A DNA stretch of 64,000 nucleotides from JBNAGF01 sp049801055 (GTDB lineage Bacteria > Pseudomonadota > Alphaproteobacteria > Rhodobacterales > Rhodobacteraceae): NCBI RefSeq assembly GCF_049801055.1, contig NZ_JBNAGF010000001.1, forward strand, positions 496,001 through 560,000. The letters run 5' to 3'. Position numbers and translations under genes: made by a program. The notes below the pieces were generated by a model that saw nothing but the letters and a program-made list of their open reading frames with translations, was not told the origin of the DNA and ran no database searches. How positions within the stretch are numbered: the stretch's first letter is position 1; every line of letters begins with the position of its first letter. Positions 24,258-33,834 of the stretch are shown one piece after another.

Positions 24258-25835
24258 ATGAAGCGACCGCTTGGGGCGCAGATCTCGCATATGTTGCGGG
24301 ACCGGGGCGTCGAGGTGATCTTTGGCATACCCGGTGTCCACAATCAGGAAATGTATCGGGGTATCGAAGAGGCCGGGATCCGGCATGTGCTGGCCCGGCA
24401 CGAGCAGGGGGCCGGGTTCATGGCCGACGGCTATGCCCGGGCAACAGGCAATCCCGGGGTGGCTTACGTCATTACCGGCCCGGGACTGAGCAACATCATG
24501 ACGCCGATGGGGCAGGCCTATTCCGATTCCGTGCCAATGCTGGTGCTGTCATCTTGTCTGGATGAAACTGCCGCTCGGCGCGGCCAGCTGCATCAGATGC
24601 GTGATCAGCGCGCTGCGGCCGCCGCAGTCTGCGACTGGTCTGAGCAGGCGTCGACAGCCCGCGCGGCCTACGGCCTTGTCGAACGGGCCTTTGAGGAGTT
24701 TGAAGCCCATCGTCCCCGCCCGAAACATATACAAACACCTATAGCTGTTCTTGAGGCCGAGGCTGATCCGGCTCCGCCTCCGAACATGCCCGGCACCACG
24801 CCTGAGGTCCGAAAACCGGATGTCGCGCCCTTGCTGTCATTGCTCAATATTGCCCGGCGGCCACTGTTTATCCTCGGGGGCGGAGCCCAAAGCCATCTCT
24901 GGGTTCAGATTTTGCGACAACTCGGAGCCGCCGCATTCACAACAGGGGCAGGGCGCGGATTGGTTGGTGCCAACTATCCGCTGGGGTTTGGGTCGATGCT
25001 GGCGCGGCCCGGAAGCGCCGAGGTCATAGCATCCGCTGATCTTGTGGTCGCCGTTGGAACCGAACTGGCTGAGGTGGACCTCTGGCGTGATCATCTGGGG
25101 CACAAGGCGCCGATGGTCCGGGTGGATCTGGACCCCGAGGTTCTGGCGGATGCGCAGCGTGCGACGATCAAGCTGCGGGCTGATGCAGGTCGCTTTGCGG
25201 CGGCGCTCTGGGCCGAAATAGAGGATCGACCACAGCGAGAGTCCGGGTGGACCGCAGAGGAAGTGGCCAAGGCCCGAACCCGCTGGAACGCCGAGGTGGA
25301 TGCCGAGCGCCCCGGTATCCTGCCGGTTTGCAATGCGCTGCGCGAGGTTCTGTCGCCTGACACGATGATCTATTCCGACATGACCCAATTCGCCTATGTC
25401 GCAACGGATATCTGGGACATGCCGAGGCCGCGATACTGGCATCACCCCACCGGCTATGGCACGCTGGGCTATGCTTTGCCGGCGGCCATCGGTGGGGCGG
25501 TTGGGCGGCCGGGAATGCCCACTATGGCGATCGCCGGGGACTACGGGTTCCAGTACACCATGCAAGAGCTGGGTGTTGCCGTGGAACTGGGTTTGAGCCT
25601 GCCGATCTTATTGTGGGACAATGGCAAGCTGAAAGAAATCGAGGACAGCATGATCGCGGCCCAGATCGCGCCGAATGCGGTGGTTGCCCGCAACCCCGAT
25701 TTCTGCAAGCTGGCCGAGGCTTATGGTGCCGCCGCAGAAAAACCGAACAGTCTGGGTGAGTTGCAGAAGGTTCTTGAGACCGCATTTGGGGCCGGGCGGC
25801 CAACGCTGATCCACATGACACCGGAAATGCTGTAA
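24258..25835 (+). CDS. Thiamine diphosphate-dependent decarboxylase (acetolactate synthase-like; possible 5-guanidino-2-oxopentanoate decarboxylase)
   Basis: A 525-residue ThDP enzyme. The N-terminal pyrimidine-binding domain has the catalytic Glu49 in VLARHEQGAGFMADGYARA. A central domain follows, and the C-terminal PP domain carries the ThDP/Mg motif GDYGFQYTMQELGV ending in LLWDNG. The GIPGVHNQEMYRG start is shared with AruI-type enzymes of arginine transamination rather than true IlvB. No small regulatory subunit is adjacent. It starts immediately after the trkH stop. The substrate is uncertain. Confidence 0.8.
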   Translation: MKRPLGAQISHMLRDRGVEVIFGIPGVHNQEMYRGIEEAGIRHVLARHEQGAGFMADGYARATGNPGVAYVITGPGLSNIMTPMGQAYSDSVPMLVLSSCLDETAARRGQLHQMRDQRAAAAAVCDWSEQASTARAAYGLVERAFEEFEAHRPRPKHIQTPIAVLEAEADPAPPPNMPGTTPEVRKPDVAPLLSLLNIARRPLFILGGGAQSHLWVQILRQLGAAAFTTGAGRGLVGANYPLGFGSMLARPGSAEVIASADLVVAVGTELAEVDLWRDHLGHKAPMVRVDLDPEVLADAQRATIKLRADAGRFAAALWAEIEDRPQRESGWTAEEVAKARTRWNAEVDAERPGILPVCNALREVLSPDTMIYSDMTQFAYVATDIWDMPRPRYWHHPTGYGTLGYALPAAIGGAVGRPGMPTMAIAGDYGFQYTMQELGVAVELGLSLPILLWDNGKLKEIEDSMIAAQIAPNAVVARNPDFCKLAEAYGAAAEKPNSLGELQKVLETAFGAGRPTLIHMTPEML

Positions 25836-25880
25836 CGTCCTCTGCCGCGCGTAGGGCTGGGATTTTATTGTGTCAAACGA

Positions 25881-25910
25881 AGACAGGCGCCGGATATCCG
25901 GCGCCTGTCT
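25881..25910. terminator. Perfect 30-bp palindrome between convergent genes
   Basis: The 15-bp half-site AGACAGGCGCCGGAT (25881-25895) is followed directly by its exact inverse complement up to 25910. It lies between the ThDP enzyme and the convergent pseudoprotease gene, where a bidirectional terminator is expected. There is no strong T run on either side, so transcription would end Rho-independently only weakly. Confidence 0.5.
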
Positions 25911-25944
25911 GCATACAGAACTGACTATTGGCTGGGCTGAAGGC

Positions 25945-27708
25945 TCAGTCCCAGCAGCTGACCAGCACAGTCATGCCGCTGGCTATGCGATTCAGCACGG
26001 CCGGAGAAACCGCATCACTATCCGCTTCGGACCCGGAGCTCAGGCCGGCGGCTTCGAGCACATTGCGCAGCGCCTGTGCGTTGGCGGCAAAGCTGACATT
26101 ACGGGGCAGGGACTGGCTGCTGTCGAGATCCGCCAGCAGCATGCCGACGACATTGCCACCTGTGTCCAGAACCGGGCCGCCGGCATCACCGGGTTGTGCA
26201 GCCAACGCGAGGCGCGACAGCTCGGTCTCTCCCCGCAGTCCCTTGACGTCCGAGAGGGTGCCAAAGGTCAGGGTTGGTGCACCGAGAATGCCTTCGTAGG
26301 AAAAGCCCGAAACCGCGAGCTCTGATTGCAGACGCGGGGCAGACTGGCTCAGGGCGCCGATTTCCATCGGTGCCAATGACCCAACCGGACGCAGCACGGC
26401 AACACCAAGCCCCTCGTCACTGCTGACAAGTTCAGCCTGATGGTCGCGATCAAGCGTTATCCGGGTGCAGCTTTGGACCGCCTGTGTCGACGTCAGCACG
26501 GTTCCTGAACGATCGACGAAAAACCCAGAACGCGAATAGCGGGGCTTGCGCACGGTCAGGCCCGAGATCAGGTCGATCGATTGCTCCGCATCTGTTCCGG
26601 CCGCGGGATCCAGCACGTTTTCAGTGCGGGTGAATGAGGCCTTCATCTCTTCAAGAACACGGGCCCGGCGGTCCTCGTCACCTGCGGGCCAGACCAATGT
26701 GAATCCCTTGATTACACCATCGTCCAGCTTGGCCTGCGTATAGGAGACAATGCCATTGCCGCGACCCTCAAGAACGAAGCTGTCCTTGCCGCGTTCGCGG
26801 GGGCCTTCGAGCGGCACGATCTCCAGCGTCTGCATGATTTCATAGAGGCCATACAGGGTAGACCGGTTGCCGGGCTGGCTGATCAGAAGCACCCGGGCCT
26901 CAGGGATCTCGTTGCTTTCATAGTGGGCAAACGGAGGTTCGTAACGGGTGAATTTGACCGCCTTCGTCGGCAGTTTCATTTCGATACCCGCCTTGCTGTC
27001 CCAAACGGTATCCACCCCGCTGCTGATCAGTGGCGCATTGTATCGGTCCATCAGGATCTTGCGCTGGGCCGTGGTCAAAACCCCAGTCTGCTCAAACCCA
27101 TTGTACAATTGCCAATCCGCCATCGACCGGCGCGTGCCTGGGCCAAAGGCTCCGTCGATTGCAGCCGAATACAGGCCCTCGGACCTGAGTGCGATCTGCA
27201 GACCGCGCCGTTCCTCGGCACTGAGCAGGCGCTCGCTGCGCCGCGCCTCGGCCGGTGTCTCGTCTGCGGGTTCGGTCTGTGCCTCGGGGGCGGCGGCTGT
27301 CTCGGTTGCCGGCTCGGTGGGCAGGGCGGGGGCGACAACGGTTCCGCGATTCAGCGTGTCCGCGCCATCGGGCCAGAACTGACGCCCCAGATTGCGGGAA
27401 TAGGCAATGAAACTGTCCGCCGGGATCTGGCCTTCGCTGCGGTAGATGCGCAGCACCCGGTTCGCGTCTTCCCGCGTGTAGGGGCCCAAAACGATGCCGT
27501 ACCAGCTACCGCCAAGGGAAAACCCGTTCACATCCGCCAGCTGCCCGGCAAAATCCTGTGCACGTTGCTGTGCTGTGACCAGCGAGGGATGAGCTTCGAT
27601 CTGAACCCAGACGACATCCTGTGCTGTGGTCTGGTTGAGGCTCTGGGCGCGTGCGACAGGGGTGGAAAACAGAAATGCCATCAGAAAGGCGGCAAATACT
27701 CTTATCAT
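25945..27708 (-). CDS. Exported SPOR/peptidoglycan-binding protein with an inactive trypsin-like domain
   Basis: A 587-residue protein. It has a signal peptide (1-21, FAAFLMAFLFSTPVARAQ), a SPOR-like domain at about 33-105 (VWVQIEAHPS, WYGIVLGPYTREDANRVL), a linker rich in Ala/Glu/Thr, a PG_binding_1 domain at about 165-222 (AAIDGAFGPGTRRSM), and a trypsin-2-like domain at about 390-555. The positions of the catalytic triad are Q409 (LTSTQAV instead of LTNxHV), G435 (LGVAVL instead of DxAVL) and A509 (GDAGGP instead of GNSGGP). It is therefore predicted to be proteolytically dead and to act as a wall-binding scaffold. Confidence 0.82.
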   Translation of the reverse strand: MIRVFAAFLMAFLFSTPVARAQSLNQTTAQDVVWVQIEAHPSLVTAQQRAQDFAGQLADVNGFSLGGSWYGIVLGPYTREDANRVLRIYRSEGQIPADSFIAYSRNLGRQFWPDGADTLNRGTVVAPALPTEPATETAAAPEAQTEPADETPAEARRSERLLSAEERRGLQIALRSEGLYSAAIDGAFGPGTRRSMADWQLYNGFEQTGVLTTAQRKILMDRYNAPLISSGVDTVWDSKAGIEMKLPTKAVKFTRYEPPFAHYESNEIPEARVLLISQPGNRSTLYGLYEIMQTLEIVPLEGPRERGKDSFVLEGRGNGIVSYTQAKLDDGVIKGFTLVWPAGDEDRRARVLEEMKASFTRTENVLDPAAGTDAEQSIDLISGLTVRKPRYSRSGFFVDRSGTVLTSTQAVQSCTRITLDRDHQAELVSSDEGLGVAVLRPVGSLAPMEIGALSQSAPRLQSELAVSGFSYEGILGAPTLTFGTLSDVKGLRGETELSRLALAAQPGDAGGPVLDTGGNVVGMLLADLDSSQSLPRNVSFAANAQALRNVLEAAGLSSGSEADSDAVSPAVLNRIASGMTVLVSCWD

Positions 27709-27940
27709 TTTGGGGGTCTCTTGCCTTGAAAGTTACATGCTTGCCGCACCTAATCAGGATTTGCGCCGGTTGGCCATGTGTCTTGCCATTCACGATCCGG
27801 CGGGCTTGCTGAAAACCCACAGTCGACGCAGTTTGGCGTTCCGGAAAAAGCATCGTTGACCCTCTGGGGCCGCTTGCATAGGAAAGAAGCGATTTCCGCA
27901 GGCCGACGGCCTGTAACATTGCCCATTCCGAGGGATGCAG

Positions 27941-28885
27941 ATGACCGATCAGACCAACGCTCCACGCTCGTTCCAGGAGATCATCCTGAGATTGCAGTCA
28001 TATTGGGCGGCGAAGGGCTGCGCGGTTCTGCAGCCCTATGACATGGAGGTCGGGGCCGGCACGTTTCACCCCGCGACAACTTTGCGTTCGCTTGGCTCGA
28101 ACGCATGGGCTGCGGCTTATGTCCAGCCTTCGCGGCGTCCCACCGATGGGCGCTATGGCGAAAACCCAAACCGCCTGCAACACTATTACCAGTATCAGGT
28201 GCTCATCAAACCCTCGCCGCCGGATCTGCAAACGTTGTATCTGGGCTCGCTAGAGGCCATCGGCATCGACATGGATCTGCACGATATCAGATTTGTCGAG
28301 GACGACTGGGAAAGCCCGACGCTGGGCGCATGGGGTCTCGGCTGGGAGGTCTGGTGTGACGGCATGGAAGTCAGCCAGTTCACCTATTTTCAGCAGGTTG
28401 GCGGCCATGACTGTGTGCCGGTCTCGGGCGAGCTGACCTATGGGCTCGAACGGCTTGCAATGTATGTGCTGGGCGTCGATCACGTAATGGACATGCCCTT
28501 CAACGACCCGGATTCGCCGATTCCGCTGACCTATGGCGATGTGTTCAAGCAGACCGAGGAAGAATACGCCCGCTGGAATTTTGACGTGGCCAACACCGAG
28601 ATGCTGCTGCGCCATTTCGAAGAAGCGGAAGAGGAATGCGCCACAATCCTGGCACAGGAACACACCGACCCCAAAACCGGCAGGCGGATCGTCATGGCGC
28701 ATCCCGCCTATGACCAGTGCATCAAGGCCAGCCACATCTTCAACCTGCTCGATGCGCGCGGAGTCATTTCGGTGACCGAGCGGCAAGCCTATATCGGCCG
28801 GGTCCGGGCGCTGGCCAAGCAATGTGCAGATGCATTCATTCTGACCGAGGCAGGCGGGTATATCGCCGAGGGTACCGGAGCCTGA
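27941..28885 (+). CDS. glyQ: Glycyl-tRNA synthetase alpha subunit
   Basis: A 314-residue class II synthetase catalytic subunit. Motifs are GCAVLQPYDMEVGAGTFHPAT at the N terminus, SRRPTDGRYGENPNRLQHYYQYQVLIKP, and VSGELTYGLERLAMY near the active site. The ATG at 27941 is preferred over 27935 because GAGGG then lies 6 nt upstream. It charges tRNA-Gly as an alpha2beta2 enzyme with GlyS, whose gene is 2.6 kb downstream with three other genes between them. Confidence 0.95.
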   Translation: MTDQTNAPRSFQEIILRLQSYWAAKGCAVLQPYDMEVGAGTFHPATTLRSLGSNAWAAAYVQPSRRPTDGRYGENPNRLQHYYQYQVLIKPSPPDLQTLYLGSLEAIGIDMDLHDIRFVEDDWESPTLGAWGLGWEVWCDGMEVSQFTYFQQVGGHDCVPVSGELTYGLERLAMYVLGVDHVMDMPFNDPDSPIPLTYGDVFKQTEEEYARWNFDVANTEMLLRHFEEAEEECATILAQEHTDPKTGRRIVMAHPAYDQCIKASHIFNLLDARGVISVTERQAYIGRVRALAKQCADAFILTEAGGYIAEGTGA

Positions 28886-28905
28886 TGCCGTTCGACGCCG
28901 GCCAT

Positions 28906-29541
28906 TCAGCCGGCAAGACCGGGAAGCAGGGATTTGAGCCCGGCTACGATCATGCCCACCGCAATGGCGGCAAGGATCATGCCCATCAACCGGCTCATGA
29001 TCACGCGCGCGGTGCCCGACAAGTGTTTCGCAAGGGTGGGCGCGTTCCAGAATACCAGCGCGAGAAGCGCCACGATACCTCCGAACACGGTTGCAAAAGC
29101 GATCTTTTCTGGCAGGGTTTCGGCCTGATGGGCAAACAGGATCAGCGTCGTGATGGTGCCGGGTCCGACAATGATTGGAAAGGTCAGGGGGTAGAACGCC
29201 ACGGTTTCGGGATCGGGATAGTCCGACTTTTCCCCGTCCGTCCCATGATGCGAGCTGCTTTCGTTCCCGTTCAGCATGTTCAGGGCGATCAGAAGCACTA
29301 CCAAACCACCGGCCACACGGAAATCATCTATGGAAATGCCGAACAGGTGCAAAAGCTGACTGCCCGCCACGGCAAAACTCGTCCCCAGGATCAAGCTGTA
29401 GAGCGCTGTTTTCAATGCGATTCTACGCTGAGTTTCCACCCAGGTGCCATCGGTCACACTGAGAAAGATCGGAAGGTTCGTCACCGGATTCATGATCGCA
29501 AAGAGCGCGCCGAAAAAGCTGATGGCAAAACTGGTGTCCAC
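28906..29541 (-). CDS. MarC family integral membrane protein
   Basis: A 211-residue protein with about six helices. Family motifs are FGALFAIMNPVTNLPIFLSVT at the N terminus, FRVAGGLVVLLIALNML, FYPLTFPIIVGPGTITTLI and the C-terminal SRLMGMILAAIAVGMI. The GTG at 29541 is chosen because AGGAA lies 8 nt upstream and no ATG precedes the conserved start. The biochemical function of the family is not established. It is inserted on the opposite strand between glyQ and the DUF6446 gene. Confidence 0.85.
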   Translation of the reverse strand: MDTSFAISFFGALFAIMNPVTNLPIFLSVTDGTWVETQRRIALKTALYSLILGTSFAVAGSQLLHLFGISIDDFRVAGGLVVLLIALNMLNGNESSSHHGTDGEKSDYPDPETVAFYPLTFPIIVGPGTITTLILFAHQAETLPEKIAFATVFGGIVALLALVFWNAPTLAKHLSGTARVIMSRLMGMILAAIAVGMIVAGLKSLLPGLAG

Positions 29542-29650
29542 GGTGCAATTCCTGATATCAGTGCTTGGATCGGGCGCACACTGGCCCAAAAGAGACAACA
29601 AGGAAAGGGGCGGCCTTGCGCCTGAGCTCCGCCCCCGAGAGAGAACGGTC

Positions 29651-30169
29651 ATGAACGGTAAGCCCATCGTCATCATTATCCTGCTTTGCGCGGTGCTCGC
29701 CGGGGCTGGTCTGTATTATCAGCAGGTCTATGCGTACTATTTTGAGGTCACTCCGTCACCGGGGCAGGATGTGACACTGGTTCGTAAGGGAAGCACCGAG
29801 GCAGAGCCGATCGCATATGAGGGGTTTCAGGCAATTGACGCCGACAGCTCGCCGATCCGCTATCGCGCCTGCTTCACCACCGACCTAGACCCGCAAGTTC
29901 TGGATGGGACCTATGAACGTGTTCAAGATCCTACACCGCTGGTCGGCCCGCGCTGGTTCGACTGCTTTGATGCAACCGGGCTAGGGGCCGCGCTCGAAGC
30001 CGGTGAGGCACAGGCCTATTTGTCAGAAAAGAACGTCCATTTCGGTGTAGATCGCGTGGTGGCCATTCTCTCCGATGGACGTGGGTATGCCTGGCACGAG
30101 CTGAATGATTGCGGTGAGAAAGCTTATGACGGAACAGTAGTCGGCGAAGAATGCCCGCCGCGTGAGTGA
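29651..30169 (+). CDS. DUF6446-like membrane-anchored protein
   Basis: A 172-residue protein with one N-terminal membrane helix (VIIILLCAVLAGAGLYYQQV) and a periplasmic domain containing FEVTPSPGQDVTLV, PIRYRACFT, PRWFDCFDA, YLSEKNVHFGVDRVVAI and GRGYAWHELNDCG. Three or four Cys may form disulfides. I associate this protein with the glyQ-glyS neighbourhood of Rhodobacterales (DUF6446), where its role is unknown. The family name is from memory. Confidence 0.7.
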   Translation: MNGKPIVIIILLCAVLAGAGLYYQQVYAYYFEVTPSPGQDVTLVRKGSTEAEPIAYEGFQAIDADSSPIRYRACFTTDLDPQVLDGTYERVQDPTPLVGPRWFDCFDATGLGAALEAGEAQAYLSEKNVHFGVDRVVAILSDGRGYAWHELNDCGEKAYDGTVVGEECPPRE

Positions 30170-30214
30170 TATGATTTCCGCTGCCCGACAGGGATACCAA
30201 AGCCCGAGACTGCC

Positions 30215-31441
30215 ATGACCGAACCCCTAGCCGTCGAACCGATCATCATCCCCGATTTCATAACTGCAACACTTGGTTTTGCGGTTTACCTTGCAGGTGC
30301 GCAGATCAATTCCCGTGTGGAGGCTCTGCGCCGTTTCAACATCCCGGAACCGGTCACCGGTGGGCTTCTGGCGTCACTGGTTGTTCTGGCGCTGTATCTT
30401 GTCGGCGGGATCGAGTTGTCTTTTGAGTTGGAGACCCGGGATTTCCTGCTTGTTCTGTTCTTCGCCGGCATCGGGCTGAATGCCCGGATTTCCGATCTGA
30501 TCGCGGGTGGCAAGCCGCTGCTTCTGCTGCTGGTTCTGACACTGATCACGATAGTCGCACAAAACGTCATCGGGGCTATCGGGGCAGGGATATTCGGCTA
30601 TCCGGTTCAATCCGGAGTCCTGTTTGGCTCGGCTGCATTGATCGGCGGGCACGGAACCGCCATTGCATGGGCCCCCGAAGTTGCGCGCACCACCGGGTTG
30701 GAGGGCGCGACCGAGCTGGGGGTAGCGGTGGCCACATTGGGGCTGGTTCTGGCCGCGCTGATTGGCGGTCCGGTCGCCAAGTATCTGGTCGAGAAGTTCA
30801 ACCTGACACCAGATCGGCCGGACGAGGAACACACGGTCGGTCTCCCGTCAGAGGACAATGGTGCACACACCGACATTGATCACATGACCTTGATGCGGGT
30901 GCTGCTGTTTCTCAATATCGCCATCATTCTGGGGTTCGGCGTGCACCAGATCATTCTTGAACTGGGATTAAAGCTGCCACTTTTTGTGCCCTGCCTGATC
31001 ATGGCCATCTTGATTGCCAATGTCAGAAGTGCCCTGCGCCCGAATGCGCCACCAGTTGCCCGAACGCCGGCGCTTGCGCTGATTTCGGAGTTCGCACTTG
31101 GCGCGTTTCTTGCCATGTCTCTGATGAGCCTGCAGCTATGGACCATCGCGGAACTGGGTATCGTGATCGCCGCGATCCTGACAGCTCAGACTCTGTTCAC
31201 CATCGTGTTCGTGATCTGGGTTTTGTTTCCGGTCATGGGCGGTGGGTACCGCGCTGCCGTATTGGCCGCGGGCTTTGGTGGCTTCGCACTGGGGGCTACC
31301 CCGACCGCTATCGCCAACATGACGGCTGTGACCAAGAGATACGGCCCGTCGCCCATCGCATTCATCGTTTTACCGCTTGTCTCCGCCTTCTTCGTGGACA
31401 TCGCCAACGCAATCGTTATTCAGGCGATCGTGAACTTCTAA
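30215..31441 (+). CDS. gltS: Sodium/glutamate symporter
   Basis: A 408-residue membrane protein with about 11-12 helices. The motifs FNIPEPVTGGLLASL, FFAGIGLNARISDLIAGG, LIGGHGTAIAWAPE and GFALGATPTAIANM are characteristic of GltS. It imports glutamate with Na+. It ends 9 bp before glyS, so these two are probably co-transcribed. Confidence 0.92.
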   Translation: MTEPLAVEPIIIPDFITATLGFAVYLAGAQINSRVEALRRFNIPEPVTGGLLASLVVLALYLVGGIELSFELETRDFLLVLFFAGIGLNARISDLIAGGKPLLLLLVLTLITIVAQNVIGAIGAGIFGYPVQSGVLFGSAALIGGHGTAIAWAPEVARTTGLEGATELGVAVATLGLVLAALIGGPVAKYLVEKFNLTPDRPDEEHTVGLPSEDNGAHTDIDHMTLMRVLLFLNIAIILGFGVHQIILELGLKLPLFVPCLIMAILIANVRSALRPNAPPVARTPALALISEFALGAFLAMSLMSLQLWTIAELGIVIAAILTAQTLFTIVFVIWVLFPVMGGGYRAAVLAAGFGGFALGATPTAIANMTAVTKRYGPSPIAFIVLPLVSAFFVDIANAIVIQAIVNF

Positions 31442-31450
31442 GGACCGACC

Positions 31451-33706
31451 ATGCCCGACCTATTGATCGAACTGTTTTCCGAGGAAATCCCGGCGCGCAT
31501 GCAGACCCGCGCGGGCGACGATCTGAAAAAGCGGATCACGGATGGTCTGGTCGAGGCCGGCCTGACCTATGCAGGTGCCGGCGCCTTTACCACACCGCGC
31601 CGACTGACACTGGCGATCGAAGGGCTGCTGGCCGAGAGCCCGACCGTTCGCGAAGAGCGAAAGGGCCCAAAGGTCGGGGCGCCGGACAAGGCGATCGAAG
31701 GATTTCTGCGCGGCGCCGGCCTGACCCGCGACCAGCTGGAAGAGCGCGACACCCCCAAGGGTGCGGTCTATTTTGCGACGATCGAAAAACCGGGACGCCC
31801 GGCGTCAGAGATTGTCGCCGAAGTGTTAGAAACGACCATCCGCAACTTCCCATGGCCCAAATCAATGCGCTGGGGGACCTCGTCATTGCGCTGGGTTCGG
31901 CCTTTGCACTCAATCCTCTCTATCCTGACCGACGAGACCGCGGCTCAGGTTGTGCCGCTGGAGATCGAAGGCATCACGTCAGGCGACAGTACGCGTGGCC
32001 ATCGCTTCATGGCCCCCGATGTGTTTACTGTCACTTCTTTCGAGGACTACGAGGCCAAGCTGAAGCGCGCGAACGTGATGCTGAACCCTGCCGAGCGGGC
32101 CGAACACATTCGGAACGATGCCCAGAATCTGGCCTTTGCGGCCGGCCTCGAGATGGTCGAGGACAATGGACTTCTGGCCGAAGTTGCCGGTCTGGTCGAA
32201 TGGCCGGTGGTTCTGATGGGCGAAATCGGTGCCGAATTCCTTGAGCTGCCGCCCGAGGTTCTTCAGACCTCGATGAAGGAACACCAGAAATTCTTTTCGG
32301 TCCGTAACCCGAAAACAGGCCGAATCGAACGTTTTATTACCGTGGCAAACCGCGAAACCGCGGACAATGGCGCGACCATTCTGGCGGGCAACCAGAAAGT
32401 TCTGTCGGCGCGGCTGGCAGATGCCAAATTCTTCTGGGAGAACGATTTGCGCGTGGCGCGTTCGGACTTGAGTTCCTGGACCGATGCGCTTGAGAACGTG
32501 ACCTTCCACAACAAGCTCGGCTCGCAGGGGGATCGGATCCGCCGAATTGCGACGCTGTCGCGGGAACTGGCCGAGGTGACCGGAGCAGACGCGGATCTGG
32601 CCGGGCGCGCTGCAGATCTGGCCAAGGCCGATCTGAGTTCGGAAATGGTCTATGAGTTTCCTGAACTTCAGGGGCTCATGGGGCGCTACTACATCGAAGC
32701 CGCAGGCGAAGACGCCGCCGTGGCTGCCGTTGCCGAGGAACACTACTCGCCGCTGGGACCGTCGGACGATGTTCCGACTGCGCAGCTGTCAGCGACGGTG
32801 GCCCTGGCAGACAAGCTCGACACTTTGACAGGGTTCTGGGCCATCGACGAAAAGCCGACGGGATCCAAGGATCCCTTTGCCCTGCGCCGCGCAGCCCTTG
32901 GTGTGATCCGTTTGGTTATGGAAAACGACCTGCGCCTTCCGCTTGCAGAGTTTGCGGCGCGTGCCTTCTTTCCGCACGCCCTGAAGCGTGATGCAAATGG
33001 TGAAACTCCTGAGGAAAAGCGCGCGGAATATTCCCGGATCACCGGAATTGACGCCGACAAGCTGCCGGGTCTGGAGCTGGCCGCCATGACATCGATGATC
33101 GCCGAGCACGGAGTATTTGGTGCGCTGTGGAACACGCTCAAAGACAAAAACTCGTCATTCCGTGAAGATGCTGACACGATCACCGATCTGGTTGCGTTCT
33201 TTCACGACCGCCTCAAGGTGTTTTTGCGCGATCAGGGAATTCGCCATGATGTCATCGATGCCTGTATTGCGATGGAGGGCAATGACGACCTCAACCTACT
33301 GGTCAAACGTGCGCGCGCGCTGGGATCCGTTCTGGCCACCGAGGACGGCGAAAACCTTGTGCAGGGGTTCAAGCGGGCCAACAATATTCTCACGCAGGCC
33401 GAAGAAAAAGACGGCGTAGAATACTCTTACGGCGCAGATGCAAAATACGCGGAAACCGACAGCGAAAGGGCACTGTTCGCGGCGTTGAATGGGGCCGAGG
33501 CCGCTATCGCTCCGGCGTTGGAAAAAGAGGATTTCCCGGCAGCTATGGCCGCGATGGCAGGCCTGCGTGCCCCGATCGATGCCTTTTTCGAAGAAGTGCA
33601 GGTGAACACGGACAATGAGGTTCTGCGCCGGAATCGCCTGAACCTTTTGAGCCAGATCCGCACCATTTGCTCCAGCGTCGCCGATCTTACGCGCATCGAA
33701 GGTTAA
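31451..33706 (+). CDS. glyS: Glycyl-tRNA synthetase beta subunit
   Basis: A 751-residue protein. The N terminus DLLIELFSEEIPARMQ and motifs KSMRWGTSSLRWVRPLHSIL, SMKEHQKFFSVRN, KFFWENDLRV and MGRYYIEAAGED are typical of GlyS. The C-terminal part contains the anticodon-binding-like helical domain. It recognises tRNA-Gly and joins GlyQ to form the alpha2beta2 enzyme. Length is slightly above the usual ~690. Confidence 0.95.
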   Translation: MPDLLIELFSEEIPARMQTRAGDDLKKRITDGLVEAGLTYAGAGAFTTPRRLTLAIEGLLAESPTVREERKGPKVGAPDKAIEGFLRGAGLTRDQLEERDTPKGAVYFATIEKPGRPASEIVAEVLETTIRNFPWPKSMRWGTSSLRWVRPLHSILSILTDETAAQVVPLEIEGITSGDSTRGHRFMAPDVFTVTSFEDYEAKLKRANVMLNPAERAEHIRNDAQNLAFAAGLEMVEDNGLLAEVAGLVEWPVVLMGEIGAEFLELPPEVLQTSMKEHQKFFSVRNPKTGRIERFITVANRETADNGATILAGNQKVLSARLADAKFFWENDLRVARSDLSSWTDALENVTFHNKLGSQGDRIRRIATLSRELAEVTGADADLAGRAADLAKADLSSEMVYEFPELQGLMGRYYIEAAGEDAAVAAVAEEHYSPLGPSDDVPTAQLSATVALADKLDTLTGFWAIDEKPTGSKDPFALRRAALGVIRLVMENDLRLPLAEFAARAFFPHALKRDANGETPEEKRAEYSRITGIDADKLPGLELAAMTSMIAEHGVFGALWNTLKDKNSSFREDADTITDLVAFFHDRLKVFLRDQGIRHDVIDACIAMEGNDDLNLLVKRARALGSVLATEDGENLVQGFKRANNILTQAEEKDGVEYSYGADAKYAETDSERALFAALNGAEAAIAPALEKEDFPAAMAAMAGLRAPIDAFFEEVQVNTDNEVLRRNRLNLLSQIRTICSSVADLTRIEG

Positions 33707-33834
33707 AGCGAGCGCCGGAGGGACAGGCGGGCAGAAACGGTTCCGGGTCCGAAATTCCCTGCGCCGTGTGCGGACACGGCCCTTGCGTGTCGCTCAAAGG
33801 ATCCTATCCTGCTGCGGAACACGGAGGTGCTGCG

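Noticed and set aside
31138..32244. Alternative plus-strand frame of 368 codons across gltS and glyS
   Set aside because: It overlaps two strongly conserved genes in another frame and has an Arg/Gly-rich composition typical of a shadow.
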